A DNA stretch of 64,000 nt from Plantago major (lineage: Eukaryota > Streptophyta > Magnoliopsida > Lamiales > Plantaginaceae). The notes beneath the pieces were generated by a model that was not told the DNA's origin, did not search any database, and saw only the letters and a list, made by a program, of their open reading frames with translations. Within the stretch, counting starts at the first letter, position 1, and each line of letters opens with the position of its first letter. The stretch spans positions 62,001-126,000 of the forward strand of contig JAIFAC010000207.1 in NCBI GenBank assembly GCA_026545765.1, read 5' to 3'. The translations under genes and the position numbers were made by a program. This document shows positions 33,563 to 45,899 of this stretch, piece by piece.

Positions 33563-35690
33563 AAGTGGAACGACTCCTAAAAGCAGGGCACATTGAAGAA
33601 GTCCGTTACTCTGACTGGGTGTGCAACGTGGTCCTGGTAGAGAAATCACCAGGCAAGTGGTGAATGTGCAATGACTTCACTAGATTGAACAAGTCCTGCC
33701 CAAAGGATCCGTACCCTTTGTCGAGAATAGATCAGTTTGTTGACTCCACGTCCGGATGTGCATTGTTGAGTTTCATGGCCGCATACCAAGGTTTTTACCA
33801 AATTCGGATGGCCAAAAAATACATCAAGAAAACAGCTCTCTTTGCTTCCCGGGGGGGGGGGGGTATACTGCTTCAAGGTAATGCCCTTCGGATTGAAAAA
33901 CGCGGGAGCCACCTACCAGCGTCTTGTGAATCAAATGTTCAAGGAAGAGATTGGGAAAACCATGGAAGTGTACTTGGACGACATGCTCGTCAAGAGAAAA
34001 ACTGAAGAGCAACATGTGCAACATTTGAACAAGTGCTTCGCTATCCTTAGGAATTACGGAATGAAATTGAATCCGGAAAAATGCACGTTCGAAGTAAAAG
34101 GAGGGAAGTTCCTCGGATACATGGTTACTGAGAGAGGGATAAGCGCAAACCCTGAGAAGATCAAGGCAATCCTAGATTTGCCGCAACCAAAAACCCTCAA
34201 TGAGGTACAAAGAACTCATAGGACGTCGATGTCCTTAAGTCGTTTCATTTCACGATCTGCGGAGAAAAATCTCCGTTCTTCAAAATCCTCCGGAAGGAGA
34301 GAGCTTGAGTGGACCATGTAATGTTTTGAGGCTTTCGAGAAATTGAAAAAGTACCTCCATTCCCCTCCACTGCTCTCCAAACCCATCGAGGGAGAACCAC
34401 TCTACCTCTACCTAGCTATCACGGAAGAGGCAATGAGTTCCGTGTTAGTACGGATTCAGGCTAATGATCACCTTCCAATCTACTATCTTAGCAAAGCCCT
34501 TGCTGGGGTGGAGACAAGATACGTGAAGATTGAAAAACTTGCATATGCTTTGGTTTACACCGCAAGGCGGTTAGAACCCTACTTCAAGTCTCATAAAGTT
34601 GTGGTACTAACTGCGGAACCTTTGAAACAGGTCCTGGGAAAGCCCGATCAGTCTGGACGACTCTCTAAGTGGGCGATCGAGCTGAGCGAATACGACATTT
34701 TCTATCAGGCTCCGTCAGCTAAGAAAGCTCAAGTCCTTGCCGATTTCTTAGCGGAATATCCTGAGGCAGATTCAGAGAAAGTCCCTGACAAACCGGCATT
34801 CGAATGCTTGATCGCCAAGCAGGTTGTCCGGAAGCCAGTTCCGCCGAAGTTCAACCCAGCAAACCTCGAAGATGCTCAATTCATCAATCAGTCTCTACCT
34901 GCATCTTATGAGGAAACTTGGGTCAACCAAATGTTCCTTCTTGACGAAATGGCAATCAGATCCGGTACTAACAACTCCAGACCAGAAAGCAAGGAAACAG
35001 AGGAACAAAAGTTGGAACCTCGGGAGCTTACAGGAGATCTCCAAGCCGAAAAATGTCCTTCTGATGTCTGGACATTGGAAGTGGATGGTTCCTCCACTGG
35101 AAGAGTCGGAGGGATTGGAATCTTCTTTAAGAGCCCCGATGGCGCGGAACTTGACTACGCGATATCCATGGAGTTCAAAGTTACCAACAATGAGGCTGAG
35201 TATGAAGCATTGATAGTCGGACTGCGACTGGCGAAATCCCTGCAAGTTCGGAAGCTCAAAGCTTTCACGGACTCCCAGCTCGTGGAAGCTCAATTTTCAG
35301 GTTCTTTTGCCACAAAAGGTCCTTCGATGATCAAGTATCTCGAGCTACTCAAACAGGAAGCCGGTCATTTTGAGGAGTTTACTCTAGAAAAGTTTGTGAG
35401 CGGAATGAAAGAGCGGATGCCACGGCAAAATCTGGCGTCCATAGCAAGACCTGGACACAAGGAGAGTGATTTTGCTCACTGTTACTGACTCATCCGTCAT
35501 GAGTCTCAATTCAGCCGTCATGATAACTGACGCAGACAGAAATTGGATGACTGACATCTAGAACTATCTCAAGGACGGATCTCTGCCAGCTGATCCGAAT
35601 GAATCGAGGAGCGTGCAATGTAGGGCAAACAGGTACTTTATACTGGGGGAAGATTTGTACAAGAGATCATTTTCCGGGACCGTTCAGCCC
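33563..35690 (+). pseudogene. rest of pol of element B: reverse transcriptase, two RNases H, trace of integrase
   Basis: HIEEVRYSDWVCNVVLVEKS opens the reverse transcriptase, and VYLDDMLVKRK is the active-site block (Leu in place of the usual Val, seen as is). The first RNase H follows with HLPIYYLSKALAGVETRY. A linker comes next, then the archaeal-type RNase H (VDGSSTGRVGG, NNEAEYEALIVGLRLAK, FTDSQLVEAQFSGSF). Only a trace of the integrase lead-in (NRYFILGEDLYKRSF) is recognised. Fossil copy with several breaks. Confidence 0.85.
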
Positions 35691-35775
35691 CATTTTTGTA
35701 CTTCATCTCGGACCGTTCGTTTTTTGGGATGCGTAATTCTTCTAGAAGGAGGAAGGTGAAACAGTGAAACAGTCT

Positions 35776-37042
35776 TTATTGCTGCGTCTTTTCATCTTCC
35801 CAGTCGTCGGATTTGTGAAACAGTGAAACAGGGTTGATCATTTGCCAGGACCGTTCGCATATGCTCAGGAACTTTATCGGCAGCCCCCATTGTTCTCGCT
35901 GCCTCTCGGACGTCCCAGGTTTCAGGGCCATCCGCACAAAAATGTACTTGTCCCACCATTTCGATCCCAAAGATGAAATGGAGTCCGAGATGAAGTTGTA
36001 AGGTTTTCTATTTACAAAAGTATAGAAAAGGGGATTCCCCGGACTGAAGGAAACATGAAAGAGCTGCCTAAAGTTTTCAAAATTCACTGGCTGCCCTTTC
36101 TTCTTACAAAAGATCACGAAGCAAATGAGGTTACCCAAGGACTTTGGGATAACCTAACTCGGACCAATCCCAATGTGGTTCAGAATGTGCTTCAGATCCG
36201 GTGCAATGGGGATCTTCCATCCACAGGCAAAAGCTACTCGTGCACGCACATGTACCCGGTGGGCGGGTTGTAAAATGCATGTCCGGGCTCGGGAACCATG
36301 ATTTCTACGGACTCAGGGATCTCCCACTTCCGCCTCCATTCAGGAATGTCATCCGCCTTAACCTTTGACGGACATGTAGGAAGAAGTCCGTCCGTATTCA
36401 GCTCTCCAAATTCATCCGCTATCACAACAGCGGACGCAGGACGGGGAAATTTGATTCTTGCAGCCTTCGCGCCACGTCCCTCAACTAATGGAATGTTGGA
36501 TGGAACAGACGCAGCAGGATGTAATGCGATCCGACGACCAGTGCATCTAGGGGGACGAGCGACGGGAGAACCTTCTTCTCCTTCCTCCTCCTCCTCGTCT
36601 ACTTCTTCTTCACCATCTTCCTCCTCCTCTTCGCACCTTCGGGTCTCCCGGACGTACTCGGGTTGGACGGACCCGTTTCCGCCACAACATGGTCCTCCAC
36701 ACCATCCTCGAACATCTCGACCTCGTCGGCCTCCCGACCGCTGTCGCCTTCCCGCTCTACATGCAGTTCATTCAGATCCCCGGATGTTCCAACAGCACCT
36801 ATAGTCTGAGATTGGACTAGTGGCCTAGTCCTAGCATGATCACCCCGACCCGCTGCAACGTTGGCCTGTGCTTCCGCCGCATCATGGACTCCTTGCCCAA
36901 CATCAGAGTCCCTGGACGACGCAAGGTCCACGACCAGGAAATCTCCCACGGACAAGGTCAAACCCACGGACCCAGTCCCTAAGTCTACTGCATCATTGTA
37001 GCCTTGTGCCTCGTGCTGGTTTTGACTATCGCTCCCGGACAT
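35776..37042 (-). pseudogene. antisense gene in element B, Transposase_28-like
   Basis: It runs against the retrotransposon. The start MSGSDSQNQHEAQGYND matches the start in A and D. A middle piece has WEIPESVEIMVPEPGHAFY, followed by GNLICFVIFCKKKGQPVNFE and WWDKYIFVRMALKPG. The order of blocks is the same as in A, although most residues differ, so the gene was inherited by both families from a common ancestor. Its N-terminal half is acidic. Function unknown. Fossil copy with a few breaks. Confidence 0.7.
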
Positions 37043-37043
37043 C

Positions 37044-37553
37044 CTAGGCGAAGAAGCGAGTCAGAAACGATAGTAGTGATTGTCCGAGAGTTCATTTAGA
37101 TGTCTTATTAAGTCAAAGCGATCCGGCGAAGTTCTACTTCACCAGGATTGTCTACATGAAGTATAGTCTCAACACTAGTGGCACTAACCATGGCACACAG
37201 AGACGTGCCATCGGCACTATCATCTACCCTACCCGGCACGCTAACAGGGACAATTTACGGAAGGCTGTGTGCCGATTGGCACCAACACATTACCAAATAA
37301 GCGTGCATAATCAAATTTTGGTTACAGTAGGCATGACACGCGAGATAAATCAATAGGATACTGATAAGAAAACTGGCACGCGACAGTATAAAGGAGAAGT
37401 GTTTCGACTAAGTACGCTGCTAAATCCTATCACTCGCAACATCGGCAAATACAGACTCGACAATTTCATATTCGAACAGGGCAAAGACATACGAGCAGGT
37501 AGTAAGCATATCGCGAAAAGGAGAGAACTTAGGAGGAGTGAAGACGTACTTAC
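37044..37553 (-). other. 5'-UTR intron of the antisense gene in B
   Basis: On the minus strand, donor GTAAGTACG at 37,553 and acceptor CGCCTAG ending at 37,044, one base before the ATG. The acceptor placement is identical to A and D, and the intron is about twice as long. Confidence 0.55.
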
Positions 37554-37747
37554 TTGACAAAGTTGACTAGACAAATTTGAATGGACGACTGAGCCTTGCT
37601 ACCTCTACGAGGGTACGGATTCGGAGAAGAAATTTCAAAATTCTGCGAGTTTTACTTGCTTGGATGGGTCTTCAATTGCTCGGATTGCTTTGTGATTGCT
37701 CTGAGTTTCGATGTTGCTAAAAGTGTGAAAGTGACTAATAAGCTGAC

Positions 37748-37757
37748 TATTTACAAG
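37748..37757 (-). promoter_or_regulatory. TATA-like box of the antisense gene in B
   Basis: TTGTAAATAG on the minus strand lies about 200 bases before the intron donor. It corresponds to the CTATAAATAG box in A, but is weaker. Confidence 0.4.
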
Positions 37758-38337
37758 GGGAATTTAGGGAAAGCCAAGAGTCACATCACTTGGATTTGAA
37801 TCCCAGCCGTTGATCCTCTCCAATCCAAAGGCTGTGCCGGTTCGCAATTGGATGGCTGTCAGTACGTCGCATTTCATGCTTAACAGACGCGTCGCGTCAA
37901 TTGGGCTTAGAACCCCAACCGTTAATATCGTATCGATCCAACGGTCGCATCACTTTGCCCGGGATCTTTCCCCTGTGGGCCGGACAGACAACTTATTAGG
38001 CCTCTTTGCTTTACGGATCGGCCCAGAGGACCAGTTCACATAATCGGTCCAACGGATAGCTTCCCATACACTCTTCCACAGAGGGCTACGTCAGATACTA
38101 ACCGTACTCGGATCTATATATCTCGGATACAAATACCTTTTCCATCTACAGTCCGAGCTATTACGTAACTCGGACTATAGAAGAAAGGGGGGGGGGAGAG
38201 ATATATCGAATTCCTAAGAACACGGATGACGGATCTCAACAAAAAGGATTTTTTCCTTTTGTTTAACGATTCGGATACGCTCCACAACACACTTGTTCTT
38301 TTCATAGTTACCAACTATCTTCTACTAAGATACTTGG

Positions 38338-38353
38338 AAACTAGGGAGACATA
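38338..38353 (+). other. polypurine tract of element B
   Basis: GGAAACTAGGGAGACATA directly before the 3' LTR. It is nearly the same as in A and D. Confidence 0.7.
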
Positions 38354-39222
38354 TGTTGATACAGACATGTGTCCAATCCGTTAAGGGCGCCATAGAGCGT
38401 GTCCTAGAGCGCATCACGGCTTAAATAGCCAATTCAGTATTGGTCCGACCTCACATGGTCCGTCCTAAGTGAATCAACCAGTACGCTAAAGTCACTACAC
38501 CCTCACAGCTAGTCCGAGCTAGCTGGGAAAAGGACTTCTAAATACGTCAGTACACAAATGCCAAACGGACCGGACGAGAGAATCTCGGACGCCACCATCA
38601 CATTAAGACCAAACGTATAACAGAACCACTGAGATACTTCCGTGAGACTCTTGGCTCGGGCATCCAGAGTTACCCAAGGGCAGATCAACCAAGCGGGCAG
38701 ATCATCAGAGGGACTAACACGGACCCAACAGGCGGAACAGTACTCAAGTAGGGAAAAGGTCCAAACTACCCTCCCAGGCCCATTGATTAGTATTGGATTA
38801 CTGTTCACTAATGGGCCATGGGTCAAAGGTGGCATTGGTGTCCAAATCTGAAGCGTACACTTGGCATCATCTTGTGAGCCACCTCACAAGCATATGATAA
38901 CTATAAATATAGCACAAGGTCCAAGACCTTAGAGAAGAGGCAAGATCAATGTGGGAATCCCTAAGTCAATTCCCAAGTGTTATCATAATACCTCATAACT
39001 ATTACATTGAGAGCTTCTAACTCTCTCTTGAGTAAAGTCTCTTACCGGATTGACATATGCAATCCGGGTAACCCATTCTAACACCCCCCCCCCCCCCACT
39101 TAGTCCTTTCAGTGCATGCAGCTCGGACCGATTACCGTCGGACCTCAAGTACGAGGCGGGCCTTAGGTTAGGTTGCTTGTAATAGTTTGGTTAGTTAGTG
39201 TTCGAGGTTTTACTCCTCAACA
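38354..39222 (+). repeat. 3' LTR of element B
   Basis: 869 bp, from TGTTGATACAG to CTCCTCAACA. Pairs with 15,623-16,456. Confidence 0.9.
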
Positions 39223-39227
39223 AAAAT
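39223..39227. repeat. target-site duplication of element B, right copy
   Basis: aaaat, identical to 15,618-15,622. Confidence 0.85.
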
Positions 39228-39695
39228 CTTCTTTGCGAATGATCTACAAATAAAAATTTTGTCTCAATTTAACACCACTCTAATCCATTATTTTGTATCA
39301 ATCTATTTGTTTATCACGTTATTCCTTATTAATATAATATTGTCTCTATTGGAAAGTATTACCCACCATACGGCTATTGTTGTATTAATATCCTTTTATG
39401 TCCATTTAACACCCTCCAAACAACTTTATAATTATTAAAAGTAATAATATAACCAAACTTTAGGCGCGTGGAGGAATGTCAATTGGTTCTCAATTTTAAT
39501 TTATACAGTACAAAACTATCTAAATCTGTGAGAATAACCAATCTCACACCACAACGCATGATACACACTCAAAGCATCTCTCTCTCCTTCTACTTCATGT
39601 CCTTTTTCCCAAATCAATTCTCCATCTCAACATTGCTTCAACGAATTTAATATATATATATATGTATATACATATATATATATATATGTATATAC

Positions 39696-39726
<31 letters not shown>

Positions 39727-39780
39727 CATATATATCAAGTTGGGAAAATGGGCTGATAAACCAACCCAACGTATGTACTA
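39228..39780. other. AT-rich host DNA with a TA/CATA microsatellite
   Basis: This is the continuation of the pre-insertion site of element B. A run of alternating TA and CATA lies at about 39,649-39,736. No gene seen. The pararetroviral sequence starts soon after the microsatellite, a type of site often reported next to such integrations. Confidence 0.6.
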
Positions 39781-40640
39781 TTATAGGAGACCTTCTCCTA
39801 TAGATACCTTGCATGAAGAGCAAGAGTACATACTAAATAACAGTTACAATGGTAAAAACATCTATGAATGGAATTTAGATGCTTATCTTTGATAAGCGAT
39901 TTATAATATGATTCATAGGATGCTTATGTATTCCACTATTTGTAAAACAAATGGAAACACTGATAAAAATGTTGCAAAAATGATTGTTGCTGGTTTTACA
40001 GGACAATTAAAAGGTTGGTGGGATAATTATCTTTCACCAGAAGGGAAAAATCATATTTTTGATACTGTAAAACAAGAGGATGGTAGTACTATAGAAAATG
40101 CAGTCTATACTCTTGTTGTTACTATTGAACATTTCAGGAAGATATTCCGATAATGTGAAAATATTGACATTTTACAAAACTTAAGATGTAAAACTTTAAC
40201 TGATTTTCGTTGGTATAAAGATACCTTTTTAAATAGGGTAATGGAATTACCTGAATGTAATAGTTCTCATTGGAAATCAAAGTTCATTGATGGACTTCCT
40301 GCATTATTTGCATAAAGGGTTAGGAAAAATCTTAGAAAAGATAAAGTCTCTATCCCTTATGAAAATTATACTTATGGCAAGTTAATTGGAACTTGTATTC
40401 AAGAAGGTTTAGCCTTATGTAATGAGATTAAATTAAATCAACAAATTAAAAGATGAACTTGAAAGAAAAAGCCCGATTGGGGATTACGTGATCAATTTGG
40501 GATGGATGTTCCATCCACTTCTAAACCTCATAAGTCGGAAAAGAAGTCGACTTATAAACCAAAAAAGAAGAGACATTACTCTCCTCGAAAATTAGAAATC
40601 CGTAAACAAAGAAGAGAAGATAGAGAACAAAGAAAAGCGG
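39750..40640 (+). pseudogene. capsid-like region of the plus-strand copy
   Basis: The region begins with TQRMYYYRRPSPIDTLHEEQ and NGKNIYEWNLDAYL, then MLMYSTICKTNGNTDKNV and the GWWDNYL block. This is a coat-protein-like segment seen in many plant endogenous pararetroviral sequences. A lysine-rich stretch and a zinc knuckle follow (to about 40,700). Fossil. Confidence 0.65.
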
Positions 40641-41248
40641 ATTGAAAGAAACTAATAGTTTGCGAGCTTGTGGAAAACTTGGTTATTTTGCAACACAATG
40701 TTGGACCAAGAGAAAATTAAGCAGTTAAAAGGCGATAATGATTTGAAAGAAACTCTTTCAAAGATTCTTTTAAATTCGATGAAGAAAAGAGTAATAACTC
40801 TTACGATGATTGAGATACTTCTAATAGTACTAATAGTCTTGAGGAAGAGAACTTAAAAGTTCTTGATCAAGAATCGGTAATATCGATTCGGTCGAGTATG
40901 AACCTTGTATTCTTGGACAACCTTGTATCAAGAAACAAGAAAACAGAATGACGATAAATTCTTTAATAAAGAATTTTATAATATTCTATCTCAGTTTCAA
41001 GGAACTGATTTAAATGTCTTAGATGGTAATAATATTATCGAGTTTCTAAAGACAATTAAAGATCATGAGTTACGATCTAAGATAATAGATCAGATGGATA
41101 ATATTCCAAGTACTTCTTCAACTCTGCCAGAACCAATGGTTCCTCCGGAGGATTTTCAAAAGATGAGCCTTACTCGATGACGAAGTTTATAAACTTCTAA
41201 AAGCGAGAAGAATGAGTTGAATCTCCAACTTCTACTCATGATTTAGAG

Positions 41249-43500
41249 ATGGAAGTTGAAAATCTCAAAAAAGAGATTCAGTTTTTGAAAAAAGAAAATA
41301 AGTTAATAGACTATCGAGTTTCTAAACTTGAAAATTATAAAAAAGAGACTGATCAGTCTACCCAGTCTACTACTAGTGAATCGAGTCAAAGTAAAAAGGC
41401 TCAATGTTTTGATTCACAAGTAGATGATAATTTTTTATCAACTTTAGAGATGGTTATATCCCAGAAATGGTATGTTAAAATTACTTTGTTAATTGATAAT
41501 TACTTTTCAAAAGATTTGACTGCTCTCATAGATAGTGGTGCAGATTTGAATGTTATACAGGAAGGTTTAATTCCTACAAAGTATTTTTATAAAACTACTC
41601 ATACTCTCTCTCATGTTGGAGGAGAAAAATTAAATATAAAATATAAGCTTCCTAAAGCTTTTATCTGGATTGATAAAAACTGTATTCAAACCAGTTTTTT
41701 ACTAACAAAGGATATTTCTAATCAAGTAATACTTGGTACACCTTTTATTTCAAAAATTTATCCTTTTACCCATGTGGATAATTCTGGTATTACTGGAACT
41801 TTTCAAGGTGGGAAAATTCATTTAAATTTTATTACAAAACCATTTCATAGAATGTTACATGAAATGTATGATCATCTGACTTTAAAGAAAAACCAGATGA
41901 ATTTCTTAAAACAAGAAATAAACTCTTTGACTATTGAAGAAAAACTTCAAAATCCCAAATTACAAGGGAAGATTAGATTGATTGAAAATCAACTTTCTCT
42001 AGAAATTTGTAATGACCATCCTAATGCTTTATGGAATAGAAAGAAGCATGTGGCCAGTCTTCCTTATGAAGAAGATTTTGATGAAAAAAGAATTCCGACA
42101 AAGGCAAGACCTTGTCAAATGAATTCAGAGTATTTAGAACTCTGTAAAAAGGAAATTGATTCTTTATTGCAAAAGATGCGATAAGCCCTTCTCAATCTCC
42201 TTGGTCTTGTCTGACCTTTTATGTTAATAAACATAGTGAACAGGAAAGAGGAGTTCCTAGATTAGTTATAAATTATAAACCCCTTAATAAGGTTTTAAAA
42301 TGGATTAGGCATCCTATTCCGAATAAAAAAGATCTTTTAGAAAGACTTTATGATTCAATTTTATTTTCAAAATTTGACTTAAAGTCGGGGTTATTAGCAA
42401 GTTCAAATTGAACAAAGGATAGGTATAAAACGACCTTTAATGTTCCAATAGGACATTCTGAATGGAATGTAATGCCATTTGGTTTGAAAATGCTCCTTGA
42501 ATTTGGAAAATTATGAATGATATTTTTACTCCTTATAGTGATTTTATATTAGTCTATATTGATGATATCCTAGTTTTCTCAAAGGATATTGAATCCCATT
42601 TCAAACATTTGGATATCTTAAAGAGAATAGTCATACAGAGTGGTTTAGTTATATCAAAACCAAAGATGTTTTTGTTTCAGACAAAAATTAGATTTTTTGG
42701 GTCATTATATTGAAAAAAGTAATATTATCCCAATAAATAGAAGCATTGATTTTGCTGACAAATTTCCTGATGAAATAACTAATAAAACCCAGTTACAGAG
42801 GTTTTTAGGAAGTTTGAATTATATCTCTTCTCATTATAAAGATATAGCTCAAGATACTGCTATCTTATATGATAGACTTAAAAAGGATCCAAAGCCTTGG
42901 TCTGATCATCATACTCAGGTTGTTAGTAAATTAAAAGAAAAAGTGAAAACTTTGGCTTGTCTTATGTTGAGTAATCCCTCATGGGATAAATCTGTTGAAA
43001 CAGATGCTTTTAATATTGATTATGGGGGAATTCTTAAACAGATCGATCCTCATAATAAACAAGAATATCTTGTTAGGCTTTATTCTGGAAAGTGGAATAA
43101 TAATCAGAAAAACTACGCCACTATTGCTAAAGAAATATTTTCAACCATAAAATGTGTTTTAAAATTTCAAGATGGTTTATATAATCAAAAAACAGATTAT
43201 GATTCTGCAAAGATTATGTTTATTAAAAACTTTAAATATGAAGTTTTTAGACATATATTTGTAAAATGGAAAGATGATATCAGTCTCCCAGATTCTTTAA
43301 TGTTTGAAGATATTATTGCAGGAATGTACTTGCAAAGAAGAAATTCCTCCTCTGATAGAGGAAAAGGAAGTCAGGAAAGTGGATTAGATAAAGGAAAGCT
43401 TATAGCTTTACCATCACAAGGAAGTCAGGAAAGTGGATTAGATAAAGGAAAGCTTATAGCTTTACCATCACAAGATAAAGGAAAGCTTATAGCTTTCTAG
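41249..43500 (+). pseudogene. protease, reverse transcriptase and RNase H of the plus-strand copy
   Basis: A coiled-coil lead (MEVENLKKEIQFLKKENK) precedes the aspartic protease (DSGADLN near 41,530) and its LGTPFISKIYPF block. Reverse transcriptase follows from about 42,180 (RLVINYKPLNK; YIDDILVFSK near 42,560) and RNase H from about 42,990. In these viruses the enzymes copy packaged RNA into DNA. Fossil with several breaks. Confidence 0.72.
43367..43499 (+). repeat. 54-bp in-frame tandem repeat at the end of the pol region
   Basis: Two full copies and one partial copy encode GSQESGLDKGKLIALPSQ. They are essentially identical, so the duplication is recent relative to the rest of this copy. 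Confidence 0.85.
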
Positions 43501-44654
43501 TCACGAATCTGAGACTTATAGCTCAGAAGAGTACCAAGAATTTCTTGAGTACAAAAGAAAAAAGGGAAAATTCCCATCTTTTACTAATTCAGTAAAAGAA
43601 GAAAAAATTGATTATGTTAAAAACAAAAATCAAGAAGTAATACTTCTGCTTGAAATAAGAGATGTACAATGGGCAAGGGAACTTTGGTCATCATGGTCTA
43701 AATATTTAGACAAAGATAAAGCATTATATGCTTCAGGACCTTATAAAATAAGATCCTTCTATGAAAGTATTCTTTGAAGCAGTCTTGTGAAATAAATTAT
43801 TTCTCAAAGACACGAAAGAAGTTTATAACTTGAGAAAATTTATATTAAGAAGATTATATCTTACGAGGATTGAGATTTGAACCATCCGGTGAAAGAATTT
43901 TACTATCATAACAACAAAATCCTATAAAATATAATTATTGGGATTATGTTGAAGCATTTAATAAAGTGCTACTATGTGATAATGATCAACATAGAAAGAA
44001 ATACTCGTGGTTGATAACCATTGGCGGTCACGATTTACATACAAAGCGGCAAAGAATACTGTTGGTTTATAACCTGGTGGATGAATTTTGGAACTACGGA
44101 AGTTATACTTCCTAAAAACTTTTCAACTTTATTTTTAAGTTGGAAGAAGGTTACTCCTAAAAAGGATATTCCTCGAGAGTATTACTCTTTATATTTCTTT
44201 ATGGAATTTTTCATATCCTGGATTTGGGAATGGATACCTATTATCGGTTATACCGAAAATGAGATACCATGTATCAAAAAATCTTCTTATACGAAGTTTT
44301 GGGAAAAAATGAATGAAGAGAACCCAAAAACCAAGCAATTATATTGTATTGACACTATAAATTTTATAGAAAAAAGAATTAGATTATATCAAGAGGACAG
44401 AAAAATGAAGGTCCAATATGCAGTTCGACGATTGCCAGAATGATCAAGATACTGATCAAATTCTACAAGAAGTCTACATAGAAGACAAATTTGAAAAGAA
44501 GATGGAATCTTTCCACTATCAATTGATTATGATGACAAGACTAAAGATGATAATGATAGAAGACATATTACTAATACATAACGTGACTTCTTTCATTCCA
44601 CAAGAAGCCAAAGTGGCTAAAAGCCAAAGAAGGAAAAGAACGGAGCAAGATTAA
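43500..44654 (+). pseudogene. downstream ORF (ORF 2-like) of the plus-strand copy, unknown function
   Basis: Recognisable blocks: WFITWWMNFGTTEVILPKNF, then YYSLYFFMEFFISWIWEW, GYTENEIPCIKKSSYTKFWE and QLYCIDTINFIEKRIRLYQ. They match the minus-strand copy at 45,900-46,675 closely and the fragment at 2,295-3,729 distantly. No catalytic motif is recognised; it is tryptophan-rich in the middle and charged at the end. Fossil. Confidence 0.6.
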
Positions 44655-44696
44655 AGAAGAAACAGATAGTGACATGTTTGGAATTAAATTCCAAAT

Positions 44697-45440
44697 ATAG
44701 TGACATATTTTAGCTCCTGAGAATCAAATTCTCTCTATAAATAAGAAGAAGGCAGAAGCTGGATACCCATCCATTGTATACACACCTAAGCCGAAACACT
44801 CTCCCTTCAGTTTTTAATTTTTAGTATTTGTAATTAAGTTTGAAGTTTGTGCTGGTGCTTGCAGACATCAATTTGTAAGTACTCTTTTATTTTTATTTTT
44901 GTATTGTAATATATTTTTATATTAATGAAAATTAGCCTCATGATAGGCTAAACGTTTGGTTTAATGTTAAGGAGGTCTAAATTATGTATTTACTATAACT
45001 TCGGCAAAAATGTTTCTTTGTTCATCGGTCACTATTCATGGTTACTATTCACGGCGGAATTATGAATTAATCTAAGACTTTTACTATTTACTAAGAATGA
45101 GACGGAGAAGGTTTTGTATTAATCGAGGCATGTTGATATATTACGATAGACATATGAAGGCCTTTGTTTGCCCTCTAAAGCCGAAAGAAATGGCGTCTAC
45201 TGAAACATTTTTGTCTTTGATAATTATGTCTTGAGAAATATCTTGATATTGGCGATTTTATACAAATGTCGATCTGATGTCGTCTCTATCTTAGTCGGTG
45301 ATGCGATGCGGATTAATGAAGTGATTCTAAAGTTTGAATATTGTGATATGAATAAATCAAAGCTTTGTGACCCGACGAGCGACCCTTTGGTATCGAGCGT
45401 TTACGGTGAGGGCATGATTTAAGATTGAGTCTTAACACGA
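44697..45440 (+). repeat. promoter/leader segment of the caulimovirid-like element, copy 1
   Basis: A direct repeat of 52,310-53,045. It carries TATAAATA at 44,736-44,743, a leader of about 450 bases, and an ATG near 45,190 that would open ORF 1. No tRNA-Met primer-binding site (TGGTATCAG) was found. These may look like LTRs, but their position after ORF 2 and before ORF 1 fits a circular, permuted pararetrovirus genome better. Confidence 0.65.
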
Positions 45441-45899
45441 ACTCTTTCATGGCGCTAAAGTAAAACTGAAATGAAAAGTATCCATGCTTTCTTCTTATTT
45501 ATAGAGAATTTGATTCCCTAGGGCGATATCTGTCACCATCACAGATCTCTTTAATTCTCCATCGTTACTTTTCTTTTGGCTATTAGCTCTTTATGCAGAA
45601 TGCTTTTGCCCACTTGTCATTAATCGGTATTATTGGGTGATTTTTACGCTACCACTATTCTTTGTAGAAGATTCTTCCTTATCTTTACTCTTCTGTTTAA
45701 GAGTTCCTTTGAGTATTTTAAAAACGTCTTCTATTGAGACTTCTTCCTGATTTGGATCTTGAGCATCTTGATATTCTGACTGCTGCCGATACCATTGATG
45801 TGCGATTTTCGATTGAGTTTCTCCATCAAAACCATAGAAGATCCTTCTTCATTTCTTCTATATATGCTTCTATGAACATTTCTCTTGCTATCTTTCATG

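Larger units (their letters stand above)
15623..39222 (+). mobile_element. Tat-type Ty3/gypsy retrotransposon B, host of nested element A
   Basis: The outer element runs on the plus strand. Parts in order: 5' LTR, primer-binding site, gag, protease, and the start of reverse transcriptase. After the insertion of A come the rest of reverse transcriptase, RNase H, a second RNase H, a trace of integrase, an antisense gene, polypurine tract and 3' LTR. Without the 14.2-kb insert it is about 9.4 kb. The second RNase H and the antisense gene place it in the Tat lineage. It is a fossil: no integrase core is recognised and there are several breaks. LTR pairs are largely identical over most of their length, so the insertion looks fairly young, though older than A. 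Confidence 0.9.
39740..45440 (+). mobile_element. caulimovirid-like endogenous pararetrovirus copy, plus strand
   Basis: Parts in order: capsid-like domain (IVAGFTGQLKGWWDNYL), zinc knuckle (RACGKLGYFATQCW), aspartic protease (LIDSGADLNVIQEG) and reverse transcriptase (YIDDILVFSK). RNase H (ETDAFNIDYGGILKQ) follows, then a downstream ORF (44,021-44,654), a promoter/leader region and the start of the next ORF 1. The order with capsid before protease and pol, without LTRs or integrase, fits Caulimoviridae; the extra downstream ORF recalls florendovirus-type genomes. No movement-protein part is seen at its left end. It is a fossil with many breaks. A caulimovirid-related LTR element is a less likely alternative. 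Confidence 0.72.

Noticed and set aside
36298-36804. The plus-strand 168-codon frame in element B
   Set aside because: It is the complement of the acidic part of the antisense gene; the serine/proline runs are shadows of its Glu/Asp codons.
39649-39736. TA/CATA run as a CRISPR-like or functional array
   Set aside because: A simple microsatellite without spacers.
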